Shown: positions 1 through 9,150, counted from the stretch's first letter. The stretch is 37,749 bases of DNA from an uncultured Verrucomicrobia subdivision 3 bacterium (GCA_903822015.1 CAIJNQ010000128.1:1-37749), one strand, 5' to 3'. The notes: generated from the letters alone by a model not told the origin. Program-made: numbers and translations.

Positions 1-114
1 CAGTTGGAGGCGGGGAATTGGAGGACGGAGAAATTCATTTTGATTTACGAATGGCGATGGACGACTGACGCGCGAACCGGCGGACGGCCCGGTATGCGCC
101 GATCGCCCAAGTGA

Positions 115-357
115 TTATTCGATTTCCAGTTTGTAATCTTCAATGACCGGATTGCTCAACAGCTTGTGCGCCGCCTCATTCAAGGCTTTGGTGGCGGCGG
201 CCTTGTCGGTGCCGGGCGCGAGGTCGATCTCGATGTATTTGCCGATGTGGACGCCCGTGACACCGGTGTAACCCATGTGTTCGAGGGCGGTCTGGACGGT
301 TTTGCCCTGCGGATCCAGGACGGCTTTCTTGGGGGTGATGATGATTTTAGCTTTCAT
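115..357 (-). CDS. purS: Phosphoribosylformylglycinamidine synthase subunit PurS
   Basis: About 80 aa, MKAKIIITPKKAVLDPQGKTVQTALEHMGYTGVTGVHIGKYIEIDL; PurS-like size and motif. Internal start at 357 preferred over 369. Confidence 0.9.
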   Translation of the reverse strand: MKAKIIITPKKAVLDPQGKTVQTALEHMGYTGVTGVHIGKYIEIDLAPGTDKAAATKALNEAAHKLLSNPVIEDYKLEIE

Positions 358-372
358 GCTCGCGCACATAGA

Positions 373-414
373 GTTTCAGGTTTCAGGTTTCAGGTTTCAA
401 GTTTCAAGTTTTGA
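373..414. repeat. Heptanucleotide tandem array (GTTTCAR)n, about 5-6 copies, between divergent purS and zwf
   Basis: gtttcag gtttcag gtttcag gtttcaa gtttcaa gttttga read directly. Confidence 0.9.
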
Positions 415-521
415 AATCAACCGCGTCCCCGCCCTCAACCTTATCCCCGCCCATTGCCGAAAATGAGGATGACGAGGATTGCGGCATTGAAATTTTTCCC
501 ACCCTGCGCCATTGTTCAGCC

Positions 522-2084
522 ATGAGTTATTCGGAACAACATGATCAGCCGACGGTATGCCACATTGGCGAGACCCGCAAACCGGTGGAGCCGTGCACCA
601 TCGTCATCTTCGGCGCGAGCGGCGACCTGACCGCGCGCAAGCTGATTCCCGCGCTGTATCACCTCGCCAAGGACAAGCAGATGCCGCCCGACTTCCGCAT
701 CATCGGGTTTGCGCGCCGGGAAAAAACCGACGAAACGTGGCGGCAGGAATTGCGCACGGCGCTGGACCAGTTTTCACGCACGAAGCCGGTGGACGAGCCG
801 GTGTGGAAGGATTTTTCGGCGAAGGTGTTTTATTGCGTCGGGGACCTGACCGATGCGGCGGCGTACCAAAAACTGGAGCAGAAGCTGACCGGCTTCGGCA
901 GCGCGCCGCTGCGAAAGAACCTGCTGTTTTACCTGGCCACGCAGCCCAGCCAGTTCGGGGCGGTGGTCCAGCAATTGCATGACGCGAAGCTGCTGCACAA
1001 GGAAAACGGGGTACACGGCTGGCAGCGGATCGTGGTGGAGAAGCCATTCGGCCACGACCTCGCGTCGGCGCACGCGCTAAACGCGGAACTGACGCGCTTC
1101 GCGCACGAATCGCAAGTTTGCCGCATCGACCATTATCTCGGCAAGGAAACGGTGCAGAACATCCTGATGTTCCGGTTTTCCAACTCGATCTTCGAGCGCC
1201 TGTGGAACCGCGAATCGGTGGACCACGTCCAGGTCACGGTCAGCGAAAAACTGGGCGTGGGCGAGCGCGGGGGTTATTACGAGGAAGCCGGGGCGCTGCG
1301 GGACATGGTGCAGAACCACATGCTGCAGGTGCTGTCGCTGATCGCCATGGAACCGCCGGTATCGCTGGAAGCCGAAGCGGTCAGAGACGAGAAGGTGAAG
1401 CTGCTCAAATCGATCCGCCCGCTGACCGCGGACAATGTGGCCAAGCAAGTCGTGCGCGGCCAGTATTTCGCGGGCGCGGTGGACGGCCAGGCGCGACCGG
1501 GCTACCGGCAGGAGCCCAAGGTGAACCCGGCCTCGAACGTGGAAACGTTTGTCGCGATGAAGCTGCTGATCGACAACTGGCGCTGGTCGGGCGTGCCGTT
1601 TTATCTGCGCACGGGCAAGAACCTGCCGCAAAGCGCCAGCGAAGTGCGCATCCAGTTCCGCCCCACGCCGAGCGTGTTATTTGCCGCGCAATGCGGGCAG
1701 AACCTCGACGCGAATGCGCTCACGCTGCGATTGCAGCCGAACGAGGGGATTTCCCTGCATTTCAACGGGAAGGTGCCCGGCATCAGCACCCAGGTGCGGC
1801 CGGTGCGGATGCACTTCAGCTACGACGCCGAGTTCGGCGCCTACACGCCGGAGGCCTACGAGCGGCTGCTGCTGGACGCCATCGCGGGCGACGCGACGCT
1901 GTTCATCCGCCGCGACGAAGTGGAGACCGCGTGGCAGATCGTGGATTCGATCCGGGCGGGCTGGAATGACAAGCCGCTGACGAACCGCGAATTTTACGCC
2001 GCGGGCACGTGGGGTCCAATCGCCGCAGAGGATCTGCTCGCCCAACTCGGCCACGAATGGCATGAACCGCAGGTGATAAAATAA
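522..2084 (+). CDS. zwf: Glucose-6-phosphate 1-dehydrogenase
   Basis: IFGASGDLTARKLIPALYHLA nucleotide-binding motif and RIDHYLGKETVQN active-site motif; start at 522 (MSYSEQ) preferred over 411. Confidence 0.95.
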   Translation: MSYSEQHDQPTVCHIGETRKPVEPCTIVIFGASGDLTARKLIPALYHLAKDKQMPPDFRIIGFARREKTDETWRQELRTALDQFSRTKPVDEPVWKDFSAKVFYCVGDLTDAAAYQKLEQKLTGFGSAPLRKNLLFYLATQPSQFGAVVQQLHDAKLLHKENGVHGWQRIVVEKPFGHDLASAHALNAELTRFAHESQVCRIDHYLGKETVQNILMFRFSNSIFERLWNRESVDHVQVTVSEKLGVGERGGYYEEAGALRDMVQNHMLQVLSLIAMEPPVSLEAEAVRDEKVKLLKSIRPLTADNVAKQVVRGQYFAGAVDGQARPGYRQEPKVNPASNVETFVAMKLLIDNWRWSGVPFYLRTGKNLPQSASEVRIQFRPTPSVLFAAQCGQNLDANALTLRLQPNEGISLHFNGKVPGISTQVRPVRMHFSYDAEFGAYTPEAYERLLLDAIAGDATLFIRRDEVETAWQIVDSIRAGWNDKPLTNREFYAAGTWGPIAAEDLLAQLGHEWHEPQVIK

Positions 2085-2420
2085 ATTCATGGGGAGGAGC
2101 GCGATTGCGGCCCCCCAATTGATTTTTTCATCATCCAACCATACAGGTTTTTTGGGGACGGAACAAGATGGGGACAGCGACACGCCGTCCCTCCCAATTA
2201 ATAATGGCAGCATTTCTGACGGGAAGAACGCCCTTGGTGGCGCAAGTAACCAAACGGTTAAAAACAACGTTTTCGTTAAAACACCAACAAAGCGGAGGAT
2301 TTACCGGGTCAAAAAAAATAATTCAACTATTTTTGAACCCCAAACGGGGTGGCGCCGTCTGATATTACGAATGGTTTGGGTTTTCGCTGTTCGTTTAGGG
2401 TTGGCATAGGGATTTTGCTC

Positions 2421-2539
2421 GTGGTGCGGCTCGGACAGCGACCCCAAGTTGGCCGCACCACCCTTCTGAGCGCCCCGGTGAGGGCGTATAAATCTCGTCA
2501 CCGAGCGAGGCCGGACGCAAGTCCGGCCTTGTGTTTTTT
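2421..2539 (+). ncRNA. Candidate structured RNA or attenuated leader ending in an intrinsic terminator, upstream of accA
   Basis: 10-bp stem GTGGTGCGGC(2421-2430)/GCCGCACCAC(2452-2461), a small CGCCC/GGGCG hairpin, then a GC-rich hairpin plus T-rich tract; no convincing ORF. Confidence 0.4.
2509..2539 (+). terminator. Rho-independent terminator
   Basis: GGCCGGAC-GCAA-GTCCGGCC followed by TTGTGTTTTTT. Confidence 0.8.
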
Positions 2540-2591
2540 ACGGGATAAATCCCATTGATTCAGGCGGAAAAGCCATTAAACTTTCCCACGC

Positions 2592-3596
2592 ATGAAACAT
2601 CAGCTTGATTTCGAAAAGCCGATCACTGAGTTGCAGAACAAGCTGGACGAACTCCGTCTGCACCCCGAAAAGCACTCCCTAGGCATCAGTTTTGAAGAGG
2701 AAATCCAGATCATCGAGAAAAAGCTGGAGGAAACCCGGCGCCAGGTCTTCTTGAACCTCACCGCCTGGCAACGCGTCCAACTCGCGCGGCATCCCAAACG
2801 GCCTTACACGCTGGATTACATCAAGCATGCGTTCACCGATTTCCAGGAACTCCACGGCGACCGGCTATTTGCCGAGGACCGCGCGATGGTCGGCGGTTTT
2901 GCCAAAATCGGCGAACATCGCGTCATGGTCATCGGCACGCAAAAGGGGCGGGACACGAAGGAAAACATCCTGCGCAATTTCGGGTCGGCGCACCCGGAAG
3001 GCTACCGCAAGGCGCTGCGGCTGATGCGGCTGGCGGCCAAGTTCGGCCTGCCCATCATCACGCTGATCGACACAGCGGGGGCGTATCCGGGCGTCGCGGC
3101 GGAGGAACGCCACATCGCCGAGGCCATTGCGGTGAATCTCCGCGAAATGACGCTGCTGGAAGTGCCGGTGATCGCCGCGGTCATCGGCGAAGGCGGTTCC
3201 GGCGGCGCGCTGGGCATCGGGGTCGCGGACCGGGTTTTGATTCTGGAGAACGCCTATTATTCCGTGATCAGCCCCGAGGGCTGCGCGGCGATTTTGTGGA
3301 AAGACCGCGCGAACGCCGCCAAGGCGGCCGCCGCGCTGAAGATCACCGCGAAAGACCTGCTCAAGTTCAAACTGATCGATGATGTGGTGCCCGAACCGCT
3401 GGGCGGCGCGCACACCGACGCCGCGGGAACCGCCGCGAACCTGAAGACGCACCTGCTCAAGCATCTTGAGGAAGTGCTAGCCCTGCCGGTCGCGGAACGC
3501 CTGAAAGTGCGGTACGACAAGTTCCGCGCGCACGGACATTTCACGGAGAAAACCGAGTCCGCCGAGAGCCATGCCGTGCCCCAGGCCGCAGGATAA
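2592..3596 (+). CDS. accA: Acetyl-CoA carboxylase carboxyltransferase subunit alpha
   Basis: LDFEKPITELQNKLDELR, HPKRPYTLDYI, LHGDR, IGEGGSGGALGIGVADRVLILENAYYSVISPEGCAAILWKD. Confidence 0.96.
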   Translation: MKHQLDFEKPITELQNKLDELRLHPEKHSLGISFEEEIQIIEKKLEETRRQVFLNLTAWQRVQLARHPKRPYTLDYIKHAFTDFQELHGDRLFAEDRAMVGGFAKIGEHRVMVIGTQKGRDTKENILRNFGSAHPEGYRKALRLMRLAAKFGLPIITLIDTAGAYPGVAAEERHIAEAIAVNLREMTLLEVPVIAAVIGEGGSGGALGIGVADRVLILENAYYSVISPEGCAAILWKDRANAAKAAAALKITAKDLLKFKLIDDVVPEPLGGAHTDAAGTAANLKTHLLKHLEEVLALPVAERLKVRYDKFRAHGHFTEKTESAESHAVPQAAG

Positions 3597-3602
3597 AACG
3601 CC

Positions 3603-4577
3603 GTGCTTTATCCACTGACTTTTCAGCCGGCATTCAAGGAACGCGTCTGGGGCGGACGCGAACTGGCGCGGCTTTACGGCAAAAAACTTCCACCCGGCGC
3701 GGTGATCGGCGAATCCTGGGAAATCGCCGACCGACCCGGTGATGCCAGCCTCATTGCCAACGGCCCGCTCGCGGGAAAAAACCTGCGCTGGCTGATGGAA
3801 CAGCACGCGGAGGAAATTCTCGGCAGCGCCAAACCGGCGGCGGACGGACGCTTTCCCCTGCTCTGCAAAATCCTGGACGCGCGCGAAAAACTGTCACTGC
3901 AGGTCCATCCGCCGGCCGACAAGGCGGCCGCGCTGAAAGGCGAACCCAAGACGGAAATGTGGTATATCGCCGACGCCGCGCCGGGCGCAAGCCTATATGT
4001 GGGACTCAAGCGGGGCGTGACGCGGGCGGTATTTGAGGAAAAAATCGCCGACGGCAGCGTGGCGGATTGTTTTCACCGGATACCGGTCAAGGCGGGCGAC
4101 ACGATGTTTCTGCCCAGCGGCCGCGTGCACGCCATTGGTGACGGCCTGGTGATCTTTGAGATCCAACAAAATTCCGACACCACCTACCGCGTGTTTGACT
4201 GGAACCGGGTCGGCCTGGACGGCCAGCCGCGGGAGCTGCACATCGCGCAATCGCTGGCGAGCATCAATTTCAATGATTTCGAGCCAAAGCTGGTGGCAAC
4301 CCAGTTCATCACCGAGGGAAAAATTCCGAAACGCGCGCTGGTGGACGATCCGCTGTTCCAGGTGGAAACATGGAGACTGGATTCCGGCGCGAGCGGATGG
4401 CTGAAGCCAAAACATTTGCAAATAGTCGCCGTGACGACCGGCACAGTGGAAATCCGGGGCGCGACGACGACCGTGACATTATCCGCCGGCCAGTTCAGCC
4501 TGATCCCGGCGAGCCTGGAAAAGACGGAAGTTTTGGCGAAGACGGAGGCGGCTCTGCTGCGGGTCGAGGCCAATTGA
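3603..4577 (+). CDS. manA: Mannose-6-phosphate isomerase, class I
   Basis: KERVWGG, ESWEIADRPGDAS, PLLCKILDAREKLSLQVHP, KTEMWYI, GRVHAIGDGLVIFEIQQNSDTTYRVFDW. Confidence 0.92.
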   Translation: MLYPLTFQPAFKERVWGGRELARLYGKKLPPGAVIGESWEIADRPGDASLIANGPLAGKNLRWLMEQHAEEILGSAKPAADGRFPLLCKILDAREKLSLQVHPPADKAAALKGEPKTEMWYIADAAPGASLYVGLKRGVTRAVFEEKIADGSVADCFHRIPVKAGDTMFLPSGRVHAIGDGLVIFEIQQNSDTTYRVFDWNRVGLDGQPRELHIAQSLASINFNDFEPKLVATQFITEGKIPKRALVDDPLFQVETWRLDSGASGWLKPKHLQIVAVTTGTVEIRGATTTVTLSAGQFSLIPASLEKTEVLAKTEAALLRVEAN

Positions 4578-4579
4578 TT

Positions 4580-4786
4580 TCACCACAACGTGCCGGGCGA
4601 CGGCGCGTGACCTTCTTTCCGGCGGCGGAGATATTCCCGGTGCAATTGGAATTTAAGCCTCAACTTTTTCAATGGCGAAGCGGAACCCAGTTCTTCCGCA
4701 TATTTAGTTTGGATTGATTGCCACAAACCGGATTGTTTGGCGCGGGCAAAATTGAATGGGCCGCATTCCACAAAGCCATTTTTCAT
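4580..4786 (-). CDS. Small conserved-looking hypothetical protein downstream of the yqgE-like gene
   Basis: 68-aa ORF fits exactly between manA stop and the YqgE ORF stop (6-nt gap), same strand as yqgE. Confidence 0.55.
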   Translation of the reverse strand: MKNGFVECGPFNFARAKQSGLWQSIQTKYAEELGSASPLKKLRLKFQLHREYLRRRKEGHAPSPGTLW

Positions 4787-4792
4787 AGTAGG

Positions 4793-5368
4793 TCAGTTCA
4801 GCGACAAATCATCCGGCATCTGGGAGAGCAGCTTGTTTTTCCAGCCGCCTTTGGATTTCAAAATCTTGGGCCAGAGCTGGTCGGGCGAGGTTTCAAAAAC
4901 GAGCTCAAGCGAAGCCGGGAAAGTGAGCCATGATTTGCGCTGCATTTCCATTTCGAGCTGGCCGGGGGACCAGCCGGCGTAACCGGCAAACAACTTCACC
5001 TTCTTCGCCGCGGAAAACGATTCACCGACCTCGACCAGTTCATCGAGCGAGTGACCGAGGGTCAAATTGGGGAAGACATTCGCATCGGGAATGAAATTAT
5101 CCGCGTGCAAAAAACTCAGTGCGGTGGGCTGCACCGGTCCGCCCAGGAACAGCGGCGCCTGTTTAAGGGTATCGGGGAGATCGGCAACCACTAATTCGCC
5201 GACGTTGCTGCCGCTGGAGCGGTTCAGGACGAGGCCGAAGGCGCCCTCGGCATTGTGTTCGCAGATGAGCACCACGGTGCGATGAAAAAACGAACCGGTC
5301 AAATCGCCGCCGTCCAGCAGCAATTTACCTTTTAGAATTTTCCCCGGATCGCCCATAACCAAAGCCAA
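4793..5368 (-). CDS. YqgE/AlgH family protein
   Basis: GKLLLDGGDLTGSFFHRTVVLICEHNAEGAFGLVLNRSSG ... LFLGGPVQPTALSFLH ... KLFAGYAGWSPGQLEMEMQRKSWL. Confidence 0.93.
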   Translation of the reverse strand: MALVMGDPGKILKGKLLLDGGDLTGSFFHRTVVLICEHNAEGAFGLVLNRSSGSNVGELVVADLPDTLKQAPLFLGGPVQPTALSFLHADNFIPDANVFPNLTLGHSLDELVEVGESFSAAKKVKLFAGYAGWSPGQLEMEMQRKSWLTFPASLELVFETSPDQLWPKILKSKGGWKNKLLSQMPDDLSLN

Positions 5369-5497
5369 TGTGCATCACGAAGTCGCATCTGGCAAAAAAA
5401 ATCACCGTGCCGCGGCGGCCGCAAAGAAAAACGCGGAGGGTGGGGTCCCCGCCGCGTCTTCCGCTGACCAAATTTTCCGGCGCTTTCGCCCCGGCGA

Positions 5498-7327
5498 TTA
5501 GAGGGATTTGACCTTTTTCACAATCGCCGCCGCATCAATGCCGAAGTGCGCGAGCAGCTCCTCGGCCTTACCGGAGCGCGGAATGCCGACCACGGCGAGC
5601 TTGTGTACTTTGACGCCTTCGACGCTGAGTTCGCCGGCGACCGCGTCGCCCAAACCGCCTTCGGAATAATGATCTTCCACCGTGATGACCATGTGGCCGG
5701 TCTTTTTGGCCGCGGCGAGGATCACATCCCGGCCCAGGGGCTTGATGCTATAGGCATCGATGACAGTGACGTTGATGCCAGCGGCCTTCAAGGTGTCGGC
5801 GGCTTTCAAGGCCTCAAACAGAGTGACCCCGGCCGAAACGATGGTGACCTTGTCGCCTTCGCGCAGCACCTTCGCACCGCCGACGGGGAATTTCTCGTCG
5901 TTACCATAAATGACGGGGGTCTTCGGGCGCGAGGTGCGGAGGAAGCACACGCCCTTGAGGAGCGCCATTTGTTCCAGCAATTTTTCCGTGGCGACGGCGT
6001 CGCCAGGATACAACACCGTACTGCCGACAATGGCGCGCATCATGGCGAGATCCTCGAGCGCCATCTGCGACGGGCCGTCCTCGCCGATGCTGACGCCGAC
6101 ATGCGAGCCGACGAGCTTAATGTTCGCCTGCGAAATACCCGCAACGCGGATCTGGTCATAGGCGCGGGTGAAGAACGTGGCGAAGGTAGAAGCGAACGGC
6201 ACCTTGCCACGGGCGGCGAGGCCGGTGGCCACGCCGACCATGTTCTGTTCGGCGATGAAACATTCGGTGGAACGTTCCGGAAATTTCTTGAAAAACTTGT
6301 CCGCGAAGGTGGAGTTTTTCGTGTCACCGTCCACGGCCACGATGCGCAAATCCACCTCACCGAGGCGGGCGAGCGCGGCGCCGTAGGCTTCTCGGGTGGC
6401 GATCTTGTCGCCGAGGTTATAATTGATGGGCGGATAGCTCGCGGGAACCGCATTGGCGGGAGCGGGCAACGCATTCGGCGCGGGGATGGCGACACCGAGG
6501 CCGGACTTCGCGCTGGGCTGAAGTTCAGCAATGGCCCGGGCGGCTTCCTCCGGGCTCAGCGGTTTGCCGTGCCAGCCGTCCTTGTCCTGCAAAAAGGAAA
6601 CGCCGGCGCCCTTGTAAGTCTTGGCGATGATGGCGAGCGGCTTATCGTCAAGGCCGACACCGCCGAGCACTTCGGCGATTTCCTCGATGTCGTGGCCGTC
6701 AATATCCTCCACGCGCCAGCCAAACGCCTCAAAGCGGTCGCGATAAACGCCGATATGGTGGCCGAACGCGGTGGCTTCGCTCTGGCCCAGACGGTTGGCA
6801 TCCACGATGGCGATCAAATTATTGAGCTTGTAATAACCGGCGAGCGAGGCGGCTTCCCAGACGGCGCCTTCGGCGATTTCGCCGTCGCCGAGTAGGACGT
6901 AGGTATTGTAATCCAATTTGTCCAAACGGGCGGCGCGGGCAATGCCGACACCGACACCGAGGCCCTGGCCCAGCGAACCGGTCGCCACATCGACAAAGGC
7001 AAGGCGCGGCGTGGGATGGCCTTCGAGGTCACTGCCGAACTGGCGGAGCTTCAGCAATTCAGGGATCGGGATAAAACCATTTTCGGCCCAGGCGGCGTAA
7101 AGGAGCGGAGCGGCGTGGCCTTTGGAGAGAATGAACCGGTCGTTGTTGTAAAAGTGAGGATTCTTGGCGTCGTAACGCATCTGGCCGAAAAACAACGTGG
7201 CCACGAGGTCCGCCGCCGAGCAACAGGAGGTCGGGTGCCCGCTGCCGGCCGCCGTGGTCGCCTCGATGGAATGAATCCGGAGTTGGTTTGCGATGCCCTT
7301 CAACAGTTCAGTATCAGTGTCAATCAT
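5498..7327 (-). CDS. tkt: Transketolase (short, animal-like type)
   Basis: 609 aa; SGHPTSCCSAADLVATLFFGQMRY, NDRFILSKGHAAPLLYAAWAE, LLGDGEIAEGAVWEAA, GDKIATREAYGAALARLG, DGDTKNSTF, GVSIGEDGPSQMALEDLAMMR. Confidence 0.95.
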   Translation of the reverse strand: MIDTDTELLKGIANQLRIHSIEATTAAGSGHPTSCCSAADLVATLFFGQMRYDAKNPHFYNNDRFILSKGHAAPLLYAAWAENGFIPIPELLKLRQFGSDLEGHPTPRLAFVDVATGSLGQGLGVGVGIARAARLDKLDYNTYVLLGDGEIAEGAVWEAASLAGYYKLNNLIAIVDANRLGQSEATAFGHHIGVYRDRFEAFGWRVEDIDGHDIEEIAEVLGGVGLDDKPLAIIAKTYKGAGVSFLQDKDGWHGKPLSPEEAARAIAELQPSAKSGLGVAIPAPNALPAPANAVPASYPPINYNLGDKIATREAYGAALARLGEVDLRIVAVDGDTKNSTFADKFFKKFPERSTECFIAEQNMVGVATGLAARGKVPFASTFATFFTRAYDQIRVAGISQANIKLVGSHVGVSIGEDGPSQMALEDLAMMRAIVGSTVLYPGDAVATEKLLEQMALLKGVCFLRTSRPKTPVIYGNDEKFPVGGAKVLREGDKVTIVSAGVTLFEALKAADTLKAAGINVTVIDAYSIKPLGRDVILAAAKKTGHMVITVEDHYSEGGLGDAVAGELSVEGVKVHKLAVVGIPRSGKAEELLAHFGIDAAAIVKKVKSL

Positions 7328-7389
7328 TGAAGGGGGAGTCTAGCCGAGGAGCGGTGAAAGCCAAGAATGAAAATCGCCGCGGCCGAAAT

Positions 7390-8007
7390 TTATTGCGCCA
7401 GGATGTGGCCGGCAACAGAACAGGCGGGCAGCTCGCCGACGGCGTTAAGCGAGTAGGAGCCGCCGGACGGACAAACGGGCAACACACCCTCCTTGAAATA
7501 TGCCGCCAGATCCTGGGCGGTGGGAACAGCGACCGCGGTCTTGTTTTTTTCGAGCGCCCATTGTTGTTTGGCGGCGTCGAGTTGGCGGAGGTTGTTGATG
7601 CAGGCGTTGCGGTCGGCCGCCTCGGCCTGCGCGGCCTGCGCGGCCTGCGCGGCCTGCTGGGCCTCGGTGAGCTGCTGCAACTGGGCCGACTGCTGCTGGG
7701 CGTAGGCGCTGGTAGCCTTCAACTGCTGGGTGAGTTTCTGGTTCGACGCCTGCAACTGGGTGACCTGGTTGCGGAGGCGGGGCAAATCCTGGTTTTCCGC
7801 GCGCAACCGGGAGATCTCGGAGCCCTGCAGGCCGGCGTTGGCACTCTGGAGGGCATCCAACTTGGATTGCAAATCTTCGGCGTGCTGCTTCTGGGCCTGC
7901 AGGGACACCTGCGCCGCCTCTTTCTGCCGGAGCGTAGAAAAAAGAAAAATCTCGCTGGCGAGAAATGCCCCGACCAGCAGCCAGACCATCCATTTGTTTA
8001 ACTTCAT
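7390..8007 (-). CDS. Membrane-anchored coiled-coil protein with pseudopilin-like C-terminal segment
   Basis: N-terminal TM (MKLNKWMVWLLVGAFLASEIFLFSTL), Gln/Ala-rich coiled coil, C-terminus CINNLRQLDAAKQQWALEKNK...VCPSGGSYSLNAVGELPACSVAGH. Confidence 0.8.
   Translation of the reverse strand: MKLNKWMVWLLVGAFLASEIFLFSTLRQKEAAQVSLQAQKQHAEDLQSKLDALQSANAGLQGSEISRLRAENQDLPRLRNQVTQLQASNQKLTQQLKATSAYAQQQSAQLQQLTEAQQAAQAAQAAQAEAADRNACINNLRQLDAAKQQWALEKNKTAVAVPTAQDLAAYFKEGVLPVCPSGGSYSLNAVGELPACSVAGHILAQ
7623..7658. repeat. 9-bp tandem repeat (CGGCCTGCG)x4 encoding the AAQ coiled-coil repeat
   Basis: Four adjacent copies, last 8/9. Confidence 0.9.
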
Positions 8008-8169
8008 GGCAGCACCTGTTTTGCTTGACCGGGAACCGGCGTGTAACCCGTCGATGTATTTTTGCAAAATGACCCTGTTGCGTGTCCGAAGCAAGGGTAT
8101 AAATGGTAATACGCCCAAACATGCGCTTTTTGAACGCATGGGGCGTCTCGAAACCGACTCTCTAAATTT

Positions 8170-8550
8170 TCAATGAACCAACTCTGCGCCGGCGTCCACC
8201 AAATGGGAACGCGCGCGCATTAATTCTGGTGCCTGCAATGGCCTTTCGCTGCGGTTGAAATCGGCTTGCAAAGGCTCTGCGGGTACGGTTGCAGGAAGTG
8301 AAACCGCGCGCCGGCGCATCGGCTTTTCGTTGGCCTGCATGGCGGCGGAAAATGCCGAATCTGACGGGATGACACTTTCCTTGATGGCGCGCTTCACGTC
8401 GGCCAATTGAATGCCGGATCGGCCTTCTTTGCGGGCGCAATACGCTGCGCGATCCACGACGGCCTTGATGCCGGCCAGATACTTGGCCGAGCTTTGAGCA
8501 TATAACACCAGCAATTCGACTGCCCGCGAATCCAGGCCAGGCACCAAAGC
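8170..8550 (-). pseudogene. Fragment resembling the C-terminal part of an AAA+ ATPase of transposition systems (IstB/TniB/MuB-like)
   Basis: DSRAVELLVLYAQSSAKYLAGIKAVVDRAAYCARKEGRSGIQLADVKRAIKESVIPSDSAF; no Walker motifs in the remaining ORF. Family call is tentative. Confidence 0.4.
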
Positions 8551-8814
8551 GCCGTCGCCAGCCTTGCTTTGAACGCGATCGCGTTCCACCAGATCGACCA
8601 GGCAAACCAGACCATCAAGGCGCTGCGGCATGACGTGGCCGCCATCACGTTGCTGGATGTGCCGTTAAACAACCTGGCCGGCATCACCAATTTTGAAGAC
8701 TTCGTGACGGTGGCCTTGCGGAAGCATGGCACCAGTACCGTTGACCCTCTCGCGGGCGATCCGGCCATTGATCCCGCCACCGGCCTGCCCAAGGCCGTCC
8801 TGGTGAAACCCTGA
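8545..8814 (+). pseudogene. Truncated C-terminal ORF fragment of unknown family, tail-to-tail mosaic with the ATPase fragment
   Basis: Open frame reads HQIDQANQTIKALRHDVAAITLLDVPLNNLAGITNFEDFVTVALRKHGTS...; protein-like composition, no plausible N-terminus. Confidence 0.35.
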
Positions 8815-8847
8815 CGGGGTGGCCGCGCTGATCCTGCCCAGGGGCCC

Positions 8848-8877
8848 GGATCGGTCTGGATCGGTCTGGATCGGCAG
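8848..8877. repeat. 10-bp direct repeat GGATCGGTCT x2 plus partial third copy
   Basis: ggatcggtct ggatcggtct ggatcggcag. Confidence 0.85.
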
Positions 8878-8884
8878 CATTCTA

Positions 8885-9150
8885 CCCCCTGAAATGCCCG
8901 GACAAACCCGGTGCATGCCTCGTGCATCCGCCTTGCAACCCGCTAAAAAAGGCCTTTTTCAGGATCACACGCCACACCCCCCATTTGTTCGACGGTGCAT
9001 TTTTGAAATTTACGGCTTGAAATGTCCGAACTTACGAACCCTTTGTATTTATTGGTGATTCGAACGGACATTTCAGAGGCCCGTTTTCAAAGATAGGAAT
9101 GGCCGGCTTGTTTTGCAGTTTTGAAATCCAAATGTCCGAACCTCGGAAAC
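8885..9150. mobile_element. Putative transposon-end region with repeated AATGTCCGAAC motifs in both orientations
   Basis: ttgaaatgtccgaacttacgaaccc (about 9018), inverted gaacggacatttcag (about 9061), aaatgtccgaacctcggaaaccc (about 9130), weaker tgaaatgcccggac (about 8890). Confidence 0.4.

Noticed and set aside
373-414. Possible CRISPR-like repeat array
   Set aside because: Units are 7 bp with no spacers; it is a microsatellite-like tandem array.
1077-1631. Long antisense ORFs within zwf (also 1677-2267, 1118-1969)
   Set aside because: Overlap a clear zwf coding frame; expected by-product of high-GC third-position bias.
2089-2409. Lys/Arg-rich ORFs (2089-2409, 2168-2362) resembling a basic DNA-binding protein
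   Set aside because: Low-complexity, no recognisable motif or clear start context; region better viewed as leader or intergenic.
5546-6895. 449-aa plus-strand ORF opposite transketolase
   Set aside because: Antisense shadow of a well-supported tkt gene; no family resemblance in the translation.
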